Shown here piece by piece: positions 15,922-23,853 of a stretch of 31,165 bases of DNA. The notes beneath the pieces were generated by a model. It saw nothing but the letters and a program-made list of their open reading frames with translations, searched no databases and was not told the DNA's origin. Made by a program: the position numbers and the translations under genes. The stretch is from a virus. How positions within the stretch are numbered: the first letter of the stretch is position 1; every line of letters starts with the position of its first letter. The DNA lies in the IMG/VR virus record IMGVR_UViG_3300025131_000252, positions 1-31,165 of that record; one strand, given 5' to 3'.

Positions 15922-16748
15922 TACCAATAACTGGACAGGATTTGGACTTTAACATGCCGTGGCACGATTCCATGCAACCGTTAAATAAGAATTATCTGGC
16001 TATAGAACATGCTGTATTAGAGTGTGCCATGGCCGGCTGCAATACGATTTGGATAGCATGTAATGATGATTTTCAGCCACTGATAAAGAGTCGTTTAGGA
16101 GAATATGTACTAGATCCGGTCTGGTCCAATAGAACATACAGCAAATTTCCGGAAGAACATAAAAAATATATACCAATATTTTATGTACCAATCCACTCAA
16201 AGGATTTAAGCAAAAGAGACTGCTTATCATGGGGCGTCATTTATGCGGCACAGATCGCATATCGAGTGTCTATGGATTTAAGTAAATGGATAGCCCCATC
16301 TAAGTACTATGTCTCTTTTCCGTATGGCGTTTACGATTTCACTTTTTTGCGAAAACATCGCGATATCTTACAAAAAGAAAATATTTTATTGACTTATAAC
16401 GATAAAAGTGTTATAAATAATGAATATCTCTCATTTACTTTCGGTGTAGATGAGTTTTTGGAGTTTAGGCGTATAATTAGAAAGGGCACTGGTATTATAA
16501 GTCCCGGTAAATATGAGGAAAAAGAGAGATTACCATTATCTGAAAGGTGGTCTGCGAGACATTTCACTGTTGAAGAGGTTTTTAAGCCCTTGGAACAGCT
16601 TGGAGAGTCAGAAATAGGAGTGGAAGAATATTATAACATCTCAAGTTGGGATGGTTATTGCGGATATATAAAATCGGGCCTTGACTTAAAAAGACCCGAA
16701 GAAAAAGTTTTCATAGGGAGAAAAACAAATGGAAGAATTAGTACTTGA
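15888..16748 (+). CDS. Possible nucleotidyltransferase-like protein
   Basis: The N-terminal 75 residues read like the sugar-phosphate nucleotidyltransferase fold: AGLIPITGQDLDFNMPWHDSMQPL (a loop plus the MP-x-x-x-x-x-PL turn), then a long helix and NTIWIACNDDFQPLIKSRLG, like the IVxxxxxxxIxxxLG strand and helix. The canonical G-x-GxRxxPLT loop is not intact, so activity is uncertain. A GVYDFTFLRKHRDIL stretch near residue 146 could be part of the second half. The C-terminal 60 residues are charged and variable. The start ATG lies inside the end of the upstream gene with AAGGA close by. The 3' end overlaps the next small gene. The assignment is a weak-motif inference; the sequence as a whole is not recognised. 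Confidence 0.5.
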   Translation: MEIEPNHLAGLIPITGQDLDFNMPWHDSMQPLNKNYLAIEHAVLECAMAGCNTIWIACNDDFQPLIKSRLGEYVLDPVWSNRTYSKFPEEHKKYIPIFYVPIHSKDLSKRDCLSWGVIYAAQIAYRVSMDLSKWIAPSKYYVSFPYGVYDFTFLRKHRDILQKENILLTYNDKSVINNEYLSFTFGVDEFLEFRRIIRKGTGIISPGKYEEKERLPLSERWSARHFTVEEVFKPLEQLGESEIGVEEYYNISSWDGYCGYIKSGLDLKRPEEKVFIGRKTNGRIST

Positions 16749-16917
16749 CACATCGGAGTATTTAGGTTATGATAGCACTACTCTATGCAGAGTTGCAGAA
16801 ACTCTGGAAGAATTAAGGCAGGAGATTGAGGATGGCGCTATGAGCGCCGAGGAGATTGTAACACAGTTGGAACAAATCAATACAAAACTTTACGATATAA
16901 TTGACGGGAGTCTTTAG
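16729..16917 (+). CDS. Small acidic helical protein, unknown
   Basis: The 62-residue product is acidic and almost entirely predicted helix: LCRVAETLEELRQEIEDG, then SAEEIVTQLEQINTKLYDIIDG, with heptad-like leucine and isoleucine spacing. No known motif is visible. It has a good ribosome binding site (AGGGAG, nine bases before ATG) and its stop overlaps the GTG of the DNA polymerase III gene, so it is translated together with the polymerase. That supports it as a real gene. A polymerase-associated peptide or adaptor is conceivable but only by position. Confidence 0.65.
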   Translation: MEELVLDTSEYLGYDSTTLCRVAETLEELRQEIEDGAMSAEEIVTQLEQINTKLYDIIDGSL

Positions 16918-19900
16918 TGGCAAAAAGGAAGAAATCTAGCATTCCCTTTGTAGGGTTGCATGCACACAGCAATTCGTCCGTTTTCGATGGCTTGGGATAT
17001 CCACAAGAACATATGGATTACGCTTTTGAGAATGGCTCAGACGCGTTAGCTCTAACCGATCATGGTAACATGAACAACTTCGCATATCAAATTATGCATG
17101 CGAAGAAAATGCAGTCCGAGGGAAAAGACTTCAAGCCAATTTACGGCATTGAGGCATACTTTTTGCCATCGATTTCTAAGTGGAAAAGGGAAGTTACGGA
17201 GTTAAGAGAGAAAAAACCTGGACGCTCCCAGGACTCCGGAATCTGTGTGGAAGAGGAAAACCACAGGAAGAAGAAGAAAGGTATCCTCAACAGAAGAAGC
17301 CACATCATTGTTTTGGCCAAGAATCAGACTGGTTTGAGCAACCTTTTCAATATGGTGTCTGACAGCTATGACGGCGACAATTTTTACAGATACCCCAGAA
17401 TTGATTATAAAATGTTGTCGAAGTATTCCGACGGCTTAATCGCTTCTAGCGCGTGCCTAGGCGGCGTATACGCTTCCGATTATTGGAAGAATCGTGACGC
17501 TGGTACTAGCGCTGTTCTTTCTGCTATGGAAAAAACAACTGAGCAGATGCAGTCCGTTTTTGGTGAAAGTTGGTATGCCGAGCTTCAGTGGAATAAAATT
17601 CCAGAACAGCATGAGCTAAACCTGTATATCATCAAGACAGCACAGAAATTTGGAGTGGACTTGATTTCTACTGCAGATAGTCATTATCCTGGTCCAGATT
17701 TTTGGAAGGATAGAGAATTATACCGAAGACTGGGGTGGATATCAAAGAAAGCTCGTCCGGATTGGCTGGAGAATGATCTGCCTGCTTCAGTCGATGCGCT
17801 GGATTATGAATTGTATCCGAAAAACGGAGAACAAATGTGGGAGGCGTATAAGAGTTATTCTGAACATGTCGGCGCACACTATGATGATGATCTCGTACGA
17901 GAGAGCATAGAAAGAACTCATGACATTGCACACAATCACATTGAAAGCTTCTTTCCGAACGCTACGGTACAACTGCCCGAGTTTGTTGTCCCAGAAGGCA
18001 AGACTGCCGATCAGGCGCTTGCACAACTTTGTGTCGACGGCCTTAAAGGTATCAGCTTAGCAGAAGATCAAGATTATATTGCTAGACTAAAGCATGAGAT
18101 TGAGACTATTCAGGAAAGGGGTTTTTCCAGATACTTTCTGACGATGAAAGCCATCGCCGATAAGGCGACAGAGAGTCAGCTAGTTGGCCCGGGCCGCGGA
18201 TCGGCCGCGGGTTCACTGATCTCTTACGTTCTGGGAATAACTCAGGTCGACCCGATTAAATATAATCTACAGTTTTCCCGCTTTTTGACAAAAGACGGTG
18301 AGGGGTACCCAGACATTGATTATGATGTAAGCGAGCCGATGGAGTTGAAGGAGAGGTTGATAGAGGAATGGGGTTCCACAACGGTGGTCCCGATATCCAA
18401 TTGGAACACTTTGCAGCTTCGAAGTCTGATAAAAGACGTTTCCAAGTTTTATGATATTCCGTTTACTGAAGTAAACATGGTTACTGGCAGAATGATGTTG
18501 GAAGCTACTCCGGAGGCAAAAAAGGCCAACGGTATTAAAGCTGGTATGTACAGTCCAACTTTCGAAGAAGTTATGATGTATAGCATATCACTGCAGAATT
18601 TTCTTAAGAAATATCCGCAAGTTAAAACACACATTGATGTTCTATATGGGCAGGTTAGGAGTTGTTCCAGACATGCCGGCGGAATTGTCGTTGGTGAAAA
18701 TTTGGATAAGAGGATGCCTCTAATCAATAGTAAAGGTGTCAGGCAGACTCCGTGGACTGAAGGGCAGCATGTTAGACATTTGGAGCCCATGGGCTTTATC
18801 AAGTTTGACATCCTGGGATTGGCGTCGTTGCGAATGATGGAAGAGTCTATCAAACATGTCTTAAAAAGACATCATGGGATCGCCGAACCTTCTTTCGATG
18901 ATGTCAAAAGATTCTATGATAAGAATTTGCACCCTGATGTGCTCGATTTTAATAATCAAGAGATTTACGAAAACATCTACCAGAACGGCAAATGGGCCGG
19001 AATATTCCAATTCACCGAATCTGGTGCACAGAGACTTTGTCAAAAAATCAAGCCAACAAATCTGGTTGACTTGGCTGCAGTGACAAGTATTTTTCGCCCG
19101 GGCCCGTTAAATGCCGGCGTCGATAAAGACTATGTTGCCGCCCGTTCTGGCGAGAAGTGGGTAGATTACCCACATGAAACATACAAAGAGGTCACACAAA
19201 GCACTTCAGGGTTTCTTATTTTTCAGGAGCAGATAGCTTCTTTGGCTCACAAGCTGGGTAAAGATATTTCTTTGGATGAGGGTAACAAACTTCGTAAACT
19301 TTTGACCAAGAAGGGAACTTCCGACGTAGAAGAGAAAAAGAAGAAAATTCATAAGAAGTTCATCGAAGGATGCGGCGAGAAAGAGATCGATGCCATGACC
19401 GCCCAGAGAATTTGGGAGAAGTTTGAGTACTTTTCTGGATACGGATTTAATAAGTCGCACGCTATGTCTTATAGTATGCTGTCGTTTCAATGTGCGTGGT
19501 TATTCAATTACTACCCAGCGGAGTGGATGGCTGCTTTCCTAGACAAGGAACCAGAAGGAAGGAAGGAGAGAGCCATAACAACAGCGAAGAGGTTTGGCTT
19601 TGAGATTGAGCCAGCTAACATTAACAAATCCGGAAAGGTTTGGGAGATCTCCGCTGACGGCAAAAATCTCATTCAACCACTAACTTCGATCAAAGGTTTG
19701 GGAGATGCAGCGATATCGCAGGTGATTGACAATCGCCCGTTTGACAACGTGGAAGATTTTATTTTCAGCGAAAATATAGTCTACAGCAAACTGAATAAGA
19801 AGGCGTTAGATGTGCTGATTCGGTGCGGTGCACTAGATGAACTGATTGATGAGCGATTTTCTGGTGCAAAGCATTTTTGGACTGCGGTCGCGATTGATCG

Positions 19901-20333
19901 CCCTAAGAACAAGAAAAGGTTTTTAGAAAACATAGAGATGTATAGAGAAGAGGGTAGTTTTTCCACCAAGGAGAAGATTAATTACTTCGTCGACTTAACT
20001 GGAATATTTCCGATTGAGTTGGTTATGGAGGATTCGATCCTTCAGAAACTGGAAGATTACAACATCCCACCGCTTGGGGAATGGGATAATGATTTACGTG
20101 TTGCATGGTTTATACCACGGGAGGTAATCAAGAAGAAAACAAAGAACGGAAAGACATACTGGATCGTCAAAGTGATCGAGTCTACTAGCAATATAACTGG
20201 CATAAAGTGCTGGGGGATCAGGGACAATGACCGGGTGTTGATCAATCATCCATATATGGCTAGGTTAGACTATAGTGAACAGTGGGGATTTAGTACCAGA
20301 TCGATAAAACATAACTTTAAATTGCTGGGGTGA
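16917..20333 (+). CDS. dnaE: DNA polymerase III alpha subunit (DnaE-type, family C)
   Basis: The 1138-residue protein is a complete family C replicase. The N-terminal PHP domain has HAHS (15-18), TDHGNM, GIEAY and TADSHYP, with the metal-binding His/Asp set largely kept. The palm holds GPGRGSAAGSL and YPDIDYD (about 463-470), which carries the catalytic Asp pair, and the third Asp in FDILGL (near 630). Fingers motifs (FRPGPLNAG, GIFQFT, YGFNKSHAMSYS) follow. A tandem helix-hairpin-helix region (SIKGLGDAAI) and a C-terminal OB-like domain (about 1040-1115) complete it. E. coli DnaE is 1160 residues. I cannot find a clear beta-clamp binding pentapeptide. GGGAG precedes the GTG start. It is probably the main phage replicase. 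Carriage of DnaE together with a family A polymerase is uncommon in phages. Confidence 0.95.
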   Translation: MAKRKKSSIPFVGLHAHSNSSVFDGLGYPQEHMDYAFENGSDALALTDHGNMNNFAYQIMHAKKMQSEGKDFKPIYGIEAYFLPSISKWKREVTELREKKPGRSQDSGICVEEENHRKKKKGILNRRSHIIVLAKNQTGLSNLFNMVSDSYDGDNFYRYPRIDYKMLSKYSDGLIASSACLGGVYASDYWKNRDAGTSAVLSAMEKTTEQMQSVFGESWYAELQWNKIPEQHELNLYIIKTAQKFGVDLISTADSHYPGPDFWKDRELYRRLGWISKKARPDWLENDLPASVDALDYELYPKNGEQMWEAYKSYSEHVGAHYDDDLVRESIERTHDIAHNHIESFFPNATVQLPEFVVPEGKTADQALAQLCVDGLKGISLAEDQDYIARLKHEIETIQERGFSRYFLTMKAIADKATESQLVGPGRGSAAGSLISYVLGITQVDPIKYNLQFSRFLTKDGEGYPDIDYDVSEPMELKERLIEEWGSTTVVPISNWNTLQLRSLIKDVSKFYDIPFTEVNMVTGRMMLEATPEAKKANGIKAGMYSPTFEEVMMYSISLQNFLKKYPQVKTHIDVLYGQVRSCSRHAGGIVVGENLDKRMPLINSKGVRQTPWTEGQHVRHLEPMGFIKFDILGLASLRMMEESIKHVLKRHHGIAEPSFDDVKRFYDKNLHPDVLDFNNQEIYENIYQNGKWAGIFQFTESGAQRLCQKIKPTNLVDLAAVTSIFRPGPLNAGVDKDYVAARSGEKWVDYPHETYKEVTQSTSGFLIFQEQIASLAHKLGKDISLDEGNKLRKLLTKKGTSDVEEKKKKIHKKFIEGCGEKEIDAMTAQRIWEKFEYFSGYGFNKSHAMSYSMLSFQCAWLFNYYPAEWMAAFLDKEPEGRKERAITTAKRFGFEIEPANINKSGKVWEISADGKNLIQPLTSIKGLGDAAISQVIDNRPFDNVEDFIFSENIVYSKLNKKALDVLIRCGALDELIDERFSGAKHFWTAVAIDRPKNKKRFLENIEMYREEGSFSTKEKINYFVDLTGIFPIELVMEDSILQKLEDYNIPPLGEWDNDLRVAWFIPREVIKKKTKNGKTYWIVKVIESTSNITGIKCWGIRDNDRVLINHPYMARLDYSEQWGFSTRSIKHNFKLLG

Positions 20334-20367
20334 GTAAAATCACTCATAAAACACGTGAGGAAAAACA

Positions 20368-20988
20368 ATGGAATGGTTAAAAAAAGAAACAATGGCTGGA
20401 TCCTCTGGATCCGACTCATCGGATAATTCGTATAATCAGGTAACTTCTGCTAACAATAGATTATATTTTTATTCCGAGGTTACTCGGCCAAAAATTCTAG
20501 AGTTGAACAAAAAGCTGAAGAATCTGGAGATTAGTATTTTAAATCAACAAAACACGCTTAGTACGGATTTTCCTGCGAAAATCTTTCTACACATTAACAG
20601 CCATGGCGGCAGCGTGTTTGCCGGTTTGTCCGCTGTAGATTATATTGCTAACTCTAGAATTCCAGTTGTTTCCATCATTGATGGTTGTGCAGCTAGCGCA
20701 GCCACTCTCATGAGTGTCGCCGCCGACGAAAGATATATGAGTGAACATTCCTTTATGCTTGTTCATCAATTATCTTCTTCTATGTGGGGAAAGTACGAAG
20801 ACCTCAAGGATGACATGAAAAACAATGAGAAATTGATGGAGACGATCAAAAGCATTTATGTCAAACACACAAAAATACCAAAAAGAAAATTAAATCAGAT
20901 TTTAAAGCGTGACTTGTGGTTCGATGCCCGAACATGCTTAAAATATGGTTTGGTTGATGATATTATTACTCGTAGGGAGGAGACATGA
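20368..20988 (+). CDS. ClpP-like serine protease (first of two)
   Basis: The ClpP fold is clear: FLHINSHGGSVFAGLSAVDYI (residues 73-93) with the oxyanion-hole glycine turn, DGCAASAATLMSVAA with nucleophile Ser110, FMLVHQ with His133, and KRDLWFDARTCLKYGLVDDI with Asp182. All three catalytic residues are present. The first 30 residues are Ser/Asn rich and probably disordered. At 206 residues it has normal ClpP length. GAGGA precedes ATG at 20368. It lies between the replicase and dUTPase genes, not next to a head gene, so a prohead maturation role is not indicated by context. It may form a peptidase with a host ClpX/A-type unfoldase or with the second ClpP-like protein encoded at 25825. Confidence 0.9.
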   Translation: MEWLKKETMAGSSGSDSSDNSYNQVTSANNRLYFYSEVTRPKILELNKKLKNLEISILNQQNTLSTDFPAKIFLHINSHGGSVFAGLSAVDYIANSRIPVVSIIDGCAASAATLMSVAADERYMSEHSFMLVHQLSSSMWGKYEDLKDDMKNNEKLMETIKSIYVKHTKIPKRKLNQILKRDLWFDARTCLKYGLVDDIITRREET

Positions 20989-21458
20989 TAATTGAGTATA
21001 CTAGAGTTAGGCAAGAAGCTCTGCCACCAGCTAGAGCAAACCCTAGCGACGCCGGCCTAGATGTGTTCTATTGCCCGGACGATGTCAATATCACAGCGAC
21101 GGCGATCTCGCCCGGGCGCAATGCGGTATTACAAACTGGTTTAAGGTTTGGCGTACCGCACGGGTTCATGTTAGAGGTAAAAAACCGTTCTAGCGTCGCC
21201 GCCAAAAGGAACATGGTCGTCGGTGCATGCGTTATAGATAGCGGATATGATGGTGAGGTGTTCATTGATTTACACAACATCGGCAACGAGACACAGTTTA
21301 TTACGCCTGGAGATAAAATTGCACAGTTGGTTATGGTCCCCGTCGTCGCGTTTAAAGCTATGGAGACCAGTACCGGCGATCTGTATGATTATTACCCGAT
21401 CACCATCAGCGATCGTGGTAACGGCGCACTAGGTTCTACGGATACGCATAATGGATAA
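20985..21458 (+). CDS. dut: Trimeric dUTPase
   Basis: All five motifs of homotrimeric dUTP diphosphatase can be read: DAGLDVF (motif 1), NRSSVAAKR (motif 2), VIDSGYDGEV with the catalytic Asp (motif 3), PGDKIAQLVMVPV (motif 4), and DRGNGALGSTD (motif 5, in place of RGxGGFGSTG). The length of 157 residues is typical. The enzyme hydrolyses dUTP to dUMP and pyrophosphate, keeping uracil out of DNA and feeding ThyX. The start overlaps the ClpP stop (ATGA) and has GGGAGGAG just upstream. The stop overlaps the methyltransferase gene by eight bases. Confidence 0.93.
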   Translation: MIIEYTRVRQEALPPARANPSDAGLDVFYCPDDVNITATAISPGRNAVLQTGLRFGVPHGFMLEVKNRSSVAAKRNMVVGACVIDSGYDGEVFIDLHNIGNETQFITPGDKIAQLVMVPVVAFKAMETSTGDLYDYYPITISDRGNGALGSTDTHNG

Positions 21459-21927
21459 AAATACTAGAGACATCATGTTTAGTTCAAAAAATGACAAATG
21501 GACCACCCCACAGCAATTTTTTGACAAGCTTGATAAGACAATAGGTTTTACTCTAGATCCTTGCGCAACAGAGGCTTCGGCAAAATGCGATACATTCTAC
21601 ACAGAGGAGGAGGATGGCCTAACCAAAGACTGGGCTGGTTACCGCGCATTTGTTAACCCCCCTTATGGTAGAAAAATTGGCTCATGGGTTAAGAAATCTT
21701 ATGAGGAATCCTTGAAAGGGGACACCGTCGTTGCCCTGTTAATACCTGCCAGAACGGATACTAAGTATTGGCATGAATACTGTATGCGCGCCGCCTGCAT
21801 ATATTTCGTCAAAGGCCGGCTTAAATTTGGAGATTCAAAAAACGCAGCACCCTTTCCATCTGCTGTTATTATATTCAATGGTAGTAGCATGGGTATGCCT
21901 TTCTTAGGTGTTATGGACGCCAAATGA
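21451..21927 (+). CDS. DNA N6-adenine methyltransferase, T1 Dam-like
   Basis: The product matches the small phage Dam family. SKNDKWTTPQQFFDKLDK opens the protein, FTLDPCA gives the DPCA motif, then AFVNPPYG carries the catalytic NPPY. It continues with VALLIPARTDTKYWHEY and RLKFGDSKNAAPFPSAVIIF, both typical of this family (about 160 residues here and in relatives). It transfers a methyl group from S-adenosylmethionine to adenine N6, most often in GATC-like sites, which protects DNA from restriction. Its presence suggests ordinary adenine in the genome, or a modified base still tolerated by the enzyme. The target sequence cannot be read from this. The start may be ATG 21451 or ATG 21475. Confidence 0.88.
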   Translation: MDKNTRDIMFSSKNDKWTTPQQFFDKLDKTIGFTLDPCATEASAKCDTFYTEEEDGLTKDWAGYRAFVNPPYGRKIGSWVKKSYEESLKGDTVVALLIPARTDTKYWHEYCMRAACIYFVKGRLKFGDSKNAAPFPSAVIIFNGSSMGMPFLGVMDAK

Positions 21928-22202
21928 GCATTAAAAGAGCAATTAAAAGAAACAATCAAAAACAGAATAAGAAGATGCACCAAGAAATTTCTGAAAAAGT
22001 CGCGTTGTTTGAACAGTTGCCAGACGCTTGCTCTGCATGCGCTGAAGCGTTTGATAAGAAGAACAGAAAGATGGTTTTTGAGTGGAATGTGGTTGTGAGA
22101 GAAAACGAAAATTTGGTTAGGCTTTATTGCCCCAATTGTTGGACCACCGCCAAGAGAGTGGTAAAGAAATATTCTGAGGGTGCCGACAGTGGAAAAGCTT
22201 AG
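21924..22202 (+). CDS. Small zinc-ribbon protein, function unknown
   Basis: The 92-residue protein begins with a very basic helix (SIKRAIKRNNQKQNKKMHQEISEKVALFEQLPD), followed by two CxxC knuckles: Cys36-Cys39 (CSAC) and Cys69-Cys72 (CPNC), which could bind one zinc ion. Between them is FEWNVVVRENENLVRLY, a beta hairpin. I remember near-identical architecture in T4-like cyanophages and pelagiphages, where it is unannotated. Nucleic acid binding is plausible because of the basic helix, but nothing direct shows it. The start overlaps the methyltransferase stop (ATGA) and the end overlaps the downstream gene. Confidence 0.7.
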   Translation: MSIKRAIKRNNQKQNKKMHQEISEKVALFEQLPDACSACAEAFDKKNRKMVFEWNVVVRENENLVRLYCPNCWTTAKRVVKKYSEGADSGKA

Positions 22203-23226
22203 GGAATGTTTGAGCTATGATGATGTATTGCTCGTCCCCGCGCACAGCAATATACTCAGCAGAAGTGAAATCAGTATCTCAAGTGAGATGGATGAATACA
22301 TTAAATTGGACATGCCGATTATAGCCAGTCCGATGGACACGGTTTGCGAATGGAAAATGGCAGCGACAATGTCTAGACTAGGCGGCTTGGGGATCATACA
22401 TAGATACAATACTATATCAGAGCAGACTGCTTTGGTTGGAAGGACAGTACGAACCCTCTCAATATCTGGCGAAAGAATCTGTGTTGGCGCCGCTATTGGT
22501 GCCACGGGGGATGCTATTGAGCGAGCACACGAATTAGTGGATGCGGGAGTTGAAGTGTTGTGTATAGACATTGCGCACGGCCACCATTCCCTAATGAAAG
22601 AGGTTCTTTACCGCATTAAAAAGAATCTCGGCGCCGCTGTCCATGTCATGGCCGGCAATATCGCGACCCGTAACGCTTATGAGGAATTGTCGGAGTGGGG
22701 AGCAGACAGCATTAGAGTTGGCATCGGCGGCGGGAGCATATGCTCGACGAGAATACAGACAGGACACGGCGTACCCACGCTCACGTCTATATTAGACTGC
22801 GTGGGTTCGAATTGTGACACTCCTATAATCGCCGATGGAGGAATAAAAAACTCTGGTGATATGGTCAAAGCTCTAGCAGCCGGCGCTGATTTTATCATGA
22901 TTGGCTCGTTGTTGGCGGGCACGAATCAGACCCCCGGCGCCGTTTCAAGTGTCGATGGCAATAAATATAAAATTTATAGAGGAATGGCCTCGAAGGAAGC
23001 TCAGACAAATTGGAAGGGTACCGCCGGGTTTTCAGAGGGAATCTCCACCATGGTACCATACAAAGGCGACGCAGGCTACGTCCTGAAGGAACTAAGGGAG
23101 GGTGTGCTATCGGGGTTTTCTTATTCTGGAGCGAAAAACATGGAAGAGTTATGGTTTAAATCAAAATTCATAAGACAGACTGCAGCAGGGCAGTTTGAGA
23201 GTTCGACCCACATTACAAAAAAATGA
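22189..23226 (+). CDS. IMP dehydrogenase / GMP reductase family enzyme without CBS domains
   Basis: The (beta/alpha)8 barrel is clear over 345 residues: LSYDDVLLVPAHS, SPMDTV, GGLGIIHRY, DIAHGH, VMAGNIAT, GIGGGSICSTR with the catalytic Cys185 and Thr187, ADGGIKNSGD and IYRGMAS. The CBS pair that splits most IMP dehydrogenases is missing. The flap (about residues 265-290) is short and lacks the Arg-Tyr pair of IMP dehydrogenases, resembling GMP reductase. The N-terminus, however, is IMPDH-like. So it could oxidise IMP to XMP, or reduce GMP to IMP. Either reaction connects to the PurA/PurZ-like enzyme at 13530. The start is GTG at 22189, chosen because GAGGG lies eight bases upstream. GTG 22180 is less likely. 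It overlaps the gene on each side. Confidence 0.85.
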   Translation: MEKLRECLSYDDVLLVPAHSNILSRSEISISSEMDEYIKLDMPIIASPMDTVCEWKMAATMSRLGGLGIIHRYNTISEQTALVGRTVRTLSISGERICVGAAIGATGDAIERAHELVDAGVEVLCIDIAHGHHSLMKEVLYRIKKNLGAAVHVMAGNIATRNAYEELSEWGADSIRVGIGGGSICSTRIQTGHGVPTLTSILDCVGSNCDTPIIADGGIKNSGDMVKALAAGADFIMIGSLLAGTNQTPGAVSSVDGNKYKIYRGMASKEAQTNWKGTAGFSEGISTMVPYKGDAGYVLKELREGVLSGFSYSGAKNMEELWFKSKFIRQTAAGQFESSTHITKK

Positions 23227-23549
23227 GCGATTACGGTAACTTAGCTAGGAAGATAACTCTTCTGGAGACAGACAAAAGATTCGCAGATCTAAAGATACGA
23301 CTTTTTCATGATAATATATCTCAGGCTAAGTTTTTTAGAGAAATTATCACAGGGTACATAGAAAAAAATGAAGATATTTTAGCTTTTGTTGACTCTGTTA
23401 AAGAAAAGCGTGGATATCAGAGTGTTGGTAAAATTAAAAAGACAAAGAAAATGGTTACAGCTGGACGAAAGAGCAGCTATGATTTTCGTTTGAATCAGGA
23501 GGAAATAGAGGATTTGTTTGACATCATAGAAATGGAGGAAGAACTATGA
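23223..23549 (+). CDS. Small phage protein, possible ribbon-helix-helix DNA binder
   Basis: The 108 residues begin with a charged helix, then FADLKIRLFHDNISQAKFFREIITGYIEKN (about 20-49). The strand-turn-helix-helix order recalls a ribbon-helix-helix domain, with alternate LKIRL residues able to form the strand. The second half is basic, then acidic at the tail (EEIEDLFDIIEMEEEL). I associate similar proteins with T4-like marine phages, where they stay unannotated. The start overlaps the upstream stop (ATGA) and the end overlaps the next gene by four bases. A regulatory function would fit the adjacent sigma-like miniprotein but is inference. Confidence 0.55.
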   Translation: MSDYGNLARKITLLETDKRFADLKIRLFHDNISQAKFFREIITGYIEKNEDILAFVDSVKEKRGYQSVGKIKKTKKMVTAGRKSSYDFRLNQEEIEDLFDIIEMEEEL

Positions 23550-23797
23550 GAAAGTGTGCTGAATTGTGTGTGGGCTTGGACGTAACCTGTCCGAATGAAG
23601 ACTGCAGGCAATGGATTAATTATGAAGAGGATAACAACTGCACCTTGATTGCGGTAGAGAAGAATAAAGACATGACTCTCCAAGAGGTTGGAAAGAGATT
23701 GGGAGTCAGTTTGGTTAGAATTAAGCATATAGAGGACAAAGCGAAGATCAGAATGAAGAAGAGAATGAGATATAATAATATTATTGATACTTTTTAA
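23546..23797 (+). CDS. Zinc-finger plus sigma region 4-like miniprotein
   Basis: Residues 41-72 read as a sigma70 region 4 helix-turn-helix (MTLQEVGKRLGVSLVRIKHIEDKAKIRM). It matches the consensus TLEEVGxxLGVxRERIRQIExxAL, the -35 recognition helix of housekeeping sigma factors. The first 35 residues hold five cysteines (4, 8, 15, 20, 32) that could bind zinc. Regions 2 and 3 are absent, so this is not a full sigma factor. It could dock on host RNA polymerase, replace region 4, or bind -35 sequences, as T4 AsiA/MotA-type factors change promoter choice. At 83 residues it is small but has a strong GGAGG site before its ATG and continues the operon from the previous gene. Confidence 0.65.
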   Translation: MRKCAELCVGLDVTCPNEDCRQWINYEEDNNCTLIAVEKNKDMTLQEVGKRLGVSLVRIKHIEDKAKIRMKKRMRYNNIIDTF

Positions 23798-23853
23798 CAT
23801 CCTAATGACTACTTATTTAAGAGAATAGATCTAATTCTACAGGGAGCAAAACA

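Noticed and set aside
20334-20367. Terminator between the DnaE and ClpP genes
   Set aside because: TGAGT/ACTCA can pair but the stem is only five bases and no T-run follows.
23546-23797. A full phage sigma factor
   Set aside because: Only a region 4-like part is present; regions 2 and 3 are missing.
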